In this document: positions 62,803 through 64,000 of the stretch, piece by piece
Position numbering within the stretch: the stretch's first letter is position 1
Layout of the letters: each line of letters opens with the position of its first letter
Assembly (NCBI RefSeq): GCF_009674485.1
Contig: NZ_WKJJ01000014.1
Span: 174,806 to 238,805 of the forward strand
Length of the DNA: 64,000 bases
Direction of reading: 5' to 3'
Origin: Pseudoduganella rivuli
GTDB lineage: Bacteria; Pseudomonadota; Gammaproteobacteria; Burkholderiales; Burkholderiaceae_D
Made by a program: the position numbers and the translations under genes
Notes under the pieces: generated by a model
Database searches by the model: none
Seen by the model: the letters and a program-made list of their open reading frames with translations, nothing else
What the model was told of the DNA's origin: nothing

Positions 62803-62818
62803 GGAAATCCTGATTTCC
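62803..62818. promoter_or_regulatory. Short palindrome upstream of the large sensor kinase
   Basis: GGAAATC-CT-GATTTCC, a perfect 7-bp inverted repeat in the 89-bp gap between the receptor stop and the kinase start. Its position about 63 bp upstream of the kinase ATG would suit an operator. There is no other support. Confidence 0.3.
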
Positions 62819-62829
62819 AAAAACGCAAG

Positions 62830-64000
62830 TCAATAGCGGAATGCCGCGCTCACGGCCAGTTGGCGGTCATTGATGAAACTGCTCTGGTGCCGCTGCGGCT
62901 CGCCATAATAATTGCGGCGCACCGTGTTGGTCAGGTTGTTGCCTTCCAGCGTCAAGGTCAGGCTCGGCCGGACCCGCCAGGTCAGCGCGGCATCCAGCCA
63001 GCCATATCCCTCTGTATAGACTGGCAGCGCGCCGACCCCGACGATATTCGATACCCCGCTGAGGAAGGTGGAGCGCCAGTTATACGCGGCCCGCGCCGAC
63101 CAGTCGCCGGATTCATACATCAGCACCGTGTTGGCGCTGCGCCGCGACAGGTTTTGCAGCGGCACGCGCGCCCCCAGGATGGGACTGGCCGTGCTGCTGC
63201 CGACCAGCGTGGCGTTCAGTTGCACGCCCAGTCCACGCCAGGCGCCCGGCAGGAAGTCGAAGAATTGCTGGTAGCCCGCTTCCAGTCCCCGGATGCGGGC
63301 CCGGTTGCCGTTTTGCGGCCGCGTCACCTGGTACGTGACGCCGTCATAGGTTTCCGGCGCACTGACGCTGGTCACAAAACCGTCCACGTGCTTGACGAAC
63401 CCCGTCACCGTCACCATGCGGTTGCCCGCGCCATACCATTCGGCCGCCAGGTCCAGGTTATCCGAACGCACCGGGCGCAGCGCCGGGTTGCCTGCGCTGC
63501 CCGTGTTGGCGGTCGGCGTGATGGAATTCGGCACCAGGGTCAGCGATGGCGACAGCTGGTCGAAATTGGGGCGCGTCATGGTTTTCGACACGGCGGCGCG
63601 CCATATCACGTCGGCCGACGGACGGTAGCGCAGGCTGGCGCTGGGCAACCAGTCCAGCGCGCTGTCGGAGGCCGTCAGCGGCGCCACGCCGGCGCCCGGC
63701 ACGGAGCGGCTGCCGTCCAGCATTTCGCGCACCCGCGTGGCGCGCACACCCGCATTGCCGTCCAGCGGCAAGCCGTCGGCCTTGAAATCCGCCATCAGCC
63801 ACGCCGCGGCGCTGCGCTCGTCGACGTTCCACAAGGTCAACGGATTGCCCTGGACCGGGACCGGCGCGGTCACGCCCAGCAGCCGGCGCCAGGCCAACGC
63901 ATCGCGCGCCTGCGCCACGCTGCTGTACCACAGGCCGCCGATGCTGCCGCCCGGCTCGCCGGCGAACAGCGCGCCCGGCCCGGCGCCCAGCGGCGCGGCC
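62830..64000 (-). CDS. TonB-dependent receptor (partial, N-terminus outside window)
   Basis: The frame is open to the right edge, giving the last 390 residues of a TonB-dependent receptor. It is barrel sequence with alternating aromatic strands (SASLRYRPSADVIWRAAVS, MTRPNFDQLSP, LDLAAEWYGAGNRMVTVTGF) and ends in the C-terminal AVSAAFRY typical of outer-membrane proteins. KTMTRPNFDQLSP and NLTNT are characteristic of the large receptors for glycans and other ligands in Xanthomonas- and Caulobacter-type sets. It is not similar to the pair at 16-22 kb. The plug and signal peptide lie beyond 64000. Confidence 0.88.
   Translation of the reverse strand, partial: AAPLGAGPGALFAGEPGGSIGGLWYSSVAQARDALAWRRLLGVTAPVPVQGNPLTLWNVDERSAAAWLMADFKADGLPLDGNAGVRATRVREMLDGSRSVPGAGVAPLTASDSALDWLPSASLRYRPSADVIWRAAVSKTMTRPNFDQLSPSLTLVPNSITPTANTGSAGNPALRPVRSDNLDLAAEWYGAGNRMVTVTGFVKHVDGFVTSVSAPETYDGVTYQVTRPQNGNRARIRGLEAGYQQFFDFLPGAWRGLGVQLNATLVGSSTASPILGARVPLQNLSRRSANTVLMYESGDWSARAAYNWRSTFLSGVSNIVGVGALPVYTEGYGWLDAALTWRVRPSLTLTLEGNNLTNTVRRNYYGEPQRHQSSFINDRQLAVSAAFRY

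Overview
The window is 64 kb of GC-rich DNA from a betaproteobacterium, most likely an Oxalobacteraceae member (Massilia/Duganella/Pseudoduganella group). The assignment rests on a PEP-CTERM protein, many TonB-dependent receptors, a complete system-I cytochrome c maturation operon and plant-polysaccharide enzymes. It is an inference from gene style; no rRNA or tRNA was seen.

Layout. 1-7897: end of a MATE exporter, type II NADH dehydrogenase divergent from a LysR regulator, a PEP-CTERM protein and a large pectate lyase/pectin methylesterase fusion. 7906-15967 (minus): an operon of inactive-looking rhodanese, cytochrome b561, TonB, ExbB, ExbD and an RND adaptor/permease pair. 16394-22207: two tandem paralogous TonB-dependent receptors. 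22448-25270: an alginate-lyase-family lipoprotein with FN3 and two LamG domains. 25466-33387: an eight-gene operon of DUF1549/DUF1553 protein, Tat-exported DUF1501 protein, three c-type cytochromes, a periplasmic peroxiredoxin, an SMP-30-like beta-propeller and a lectin-like secreted protein. 33614-41272 (minus): ccmABCDEFGHI headed by an overlapping sigma-54 activator gene. 41488-43278: sensor kinase. 43347-49092 (minus): eno, pyk, ppc. 49428-52401 (minus): overlapping trio of exported zinc-hydrolase-like protein, parvulin and a small anchored protein. 52588-54434: MscS channel and two small hydrophilic proteins. 54444-62740 (minus): signalling cluster (two receiver-kinase hybrids, GGDEF-EAL, LuxR-type regulator, large sensor kinase). 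62830-64000: C-terminal part of another TonB-dependent receptor.

The main discovery candidate is a coherent sigma-54 regulon in 7.9-41.3 kb. Four good -24/-12 promoters (GG-N10-GC) precede the TonB/ExbBD/RND operon, both receptors and the DUF1549/DUF1501/cytochrome operon. An 18-bp palindrome, CTGYTG-N6-CARCAG, lies 60-155 bp upstream of each; one copy sits almost midway between the two divergent promoters. The likely activator, which has no N-terminal sensory domain, overlaps ccmA by 4 bp. I infer an inducible outer-membrane uptake system coupled to a periplasmic cytochrome c redox module, with its own energiser, exporter and haem-ligation machinery. The substrate cannot be read from the sequence.
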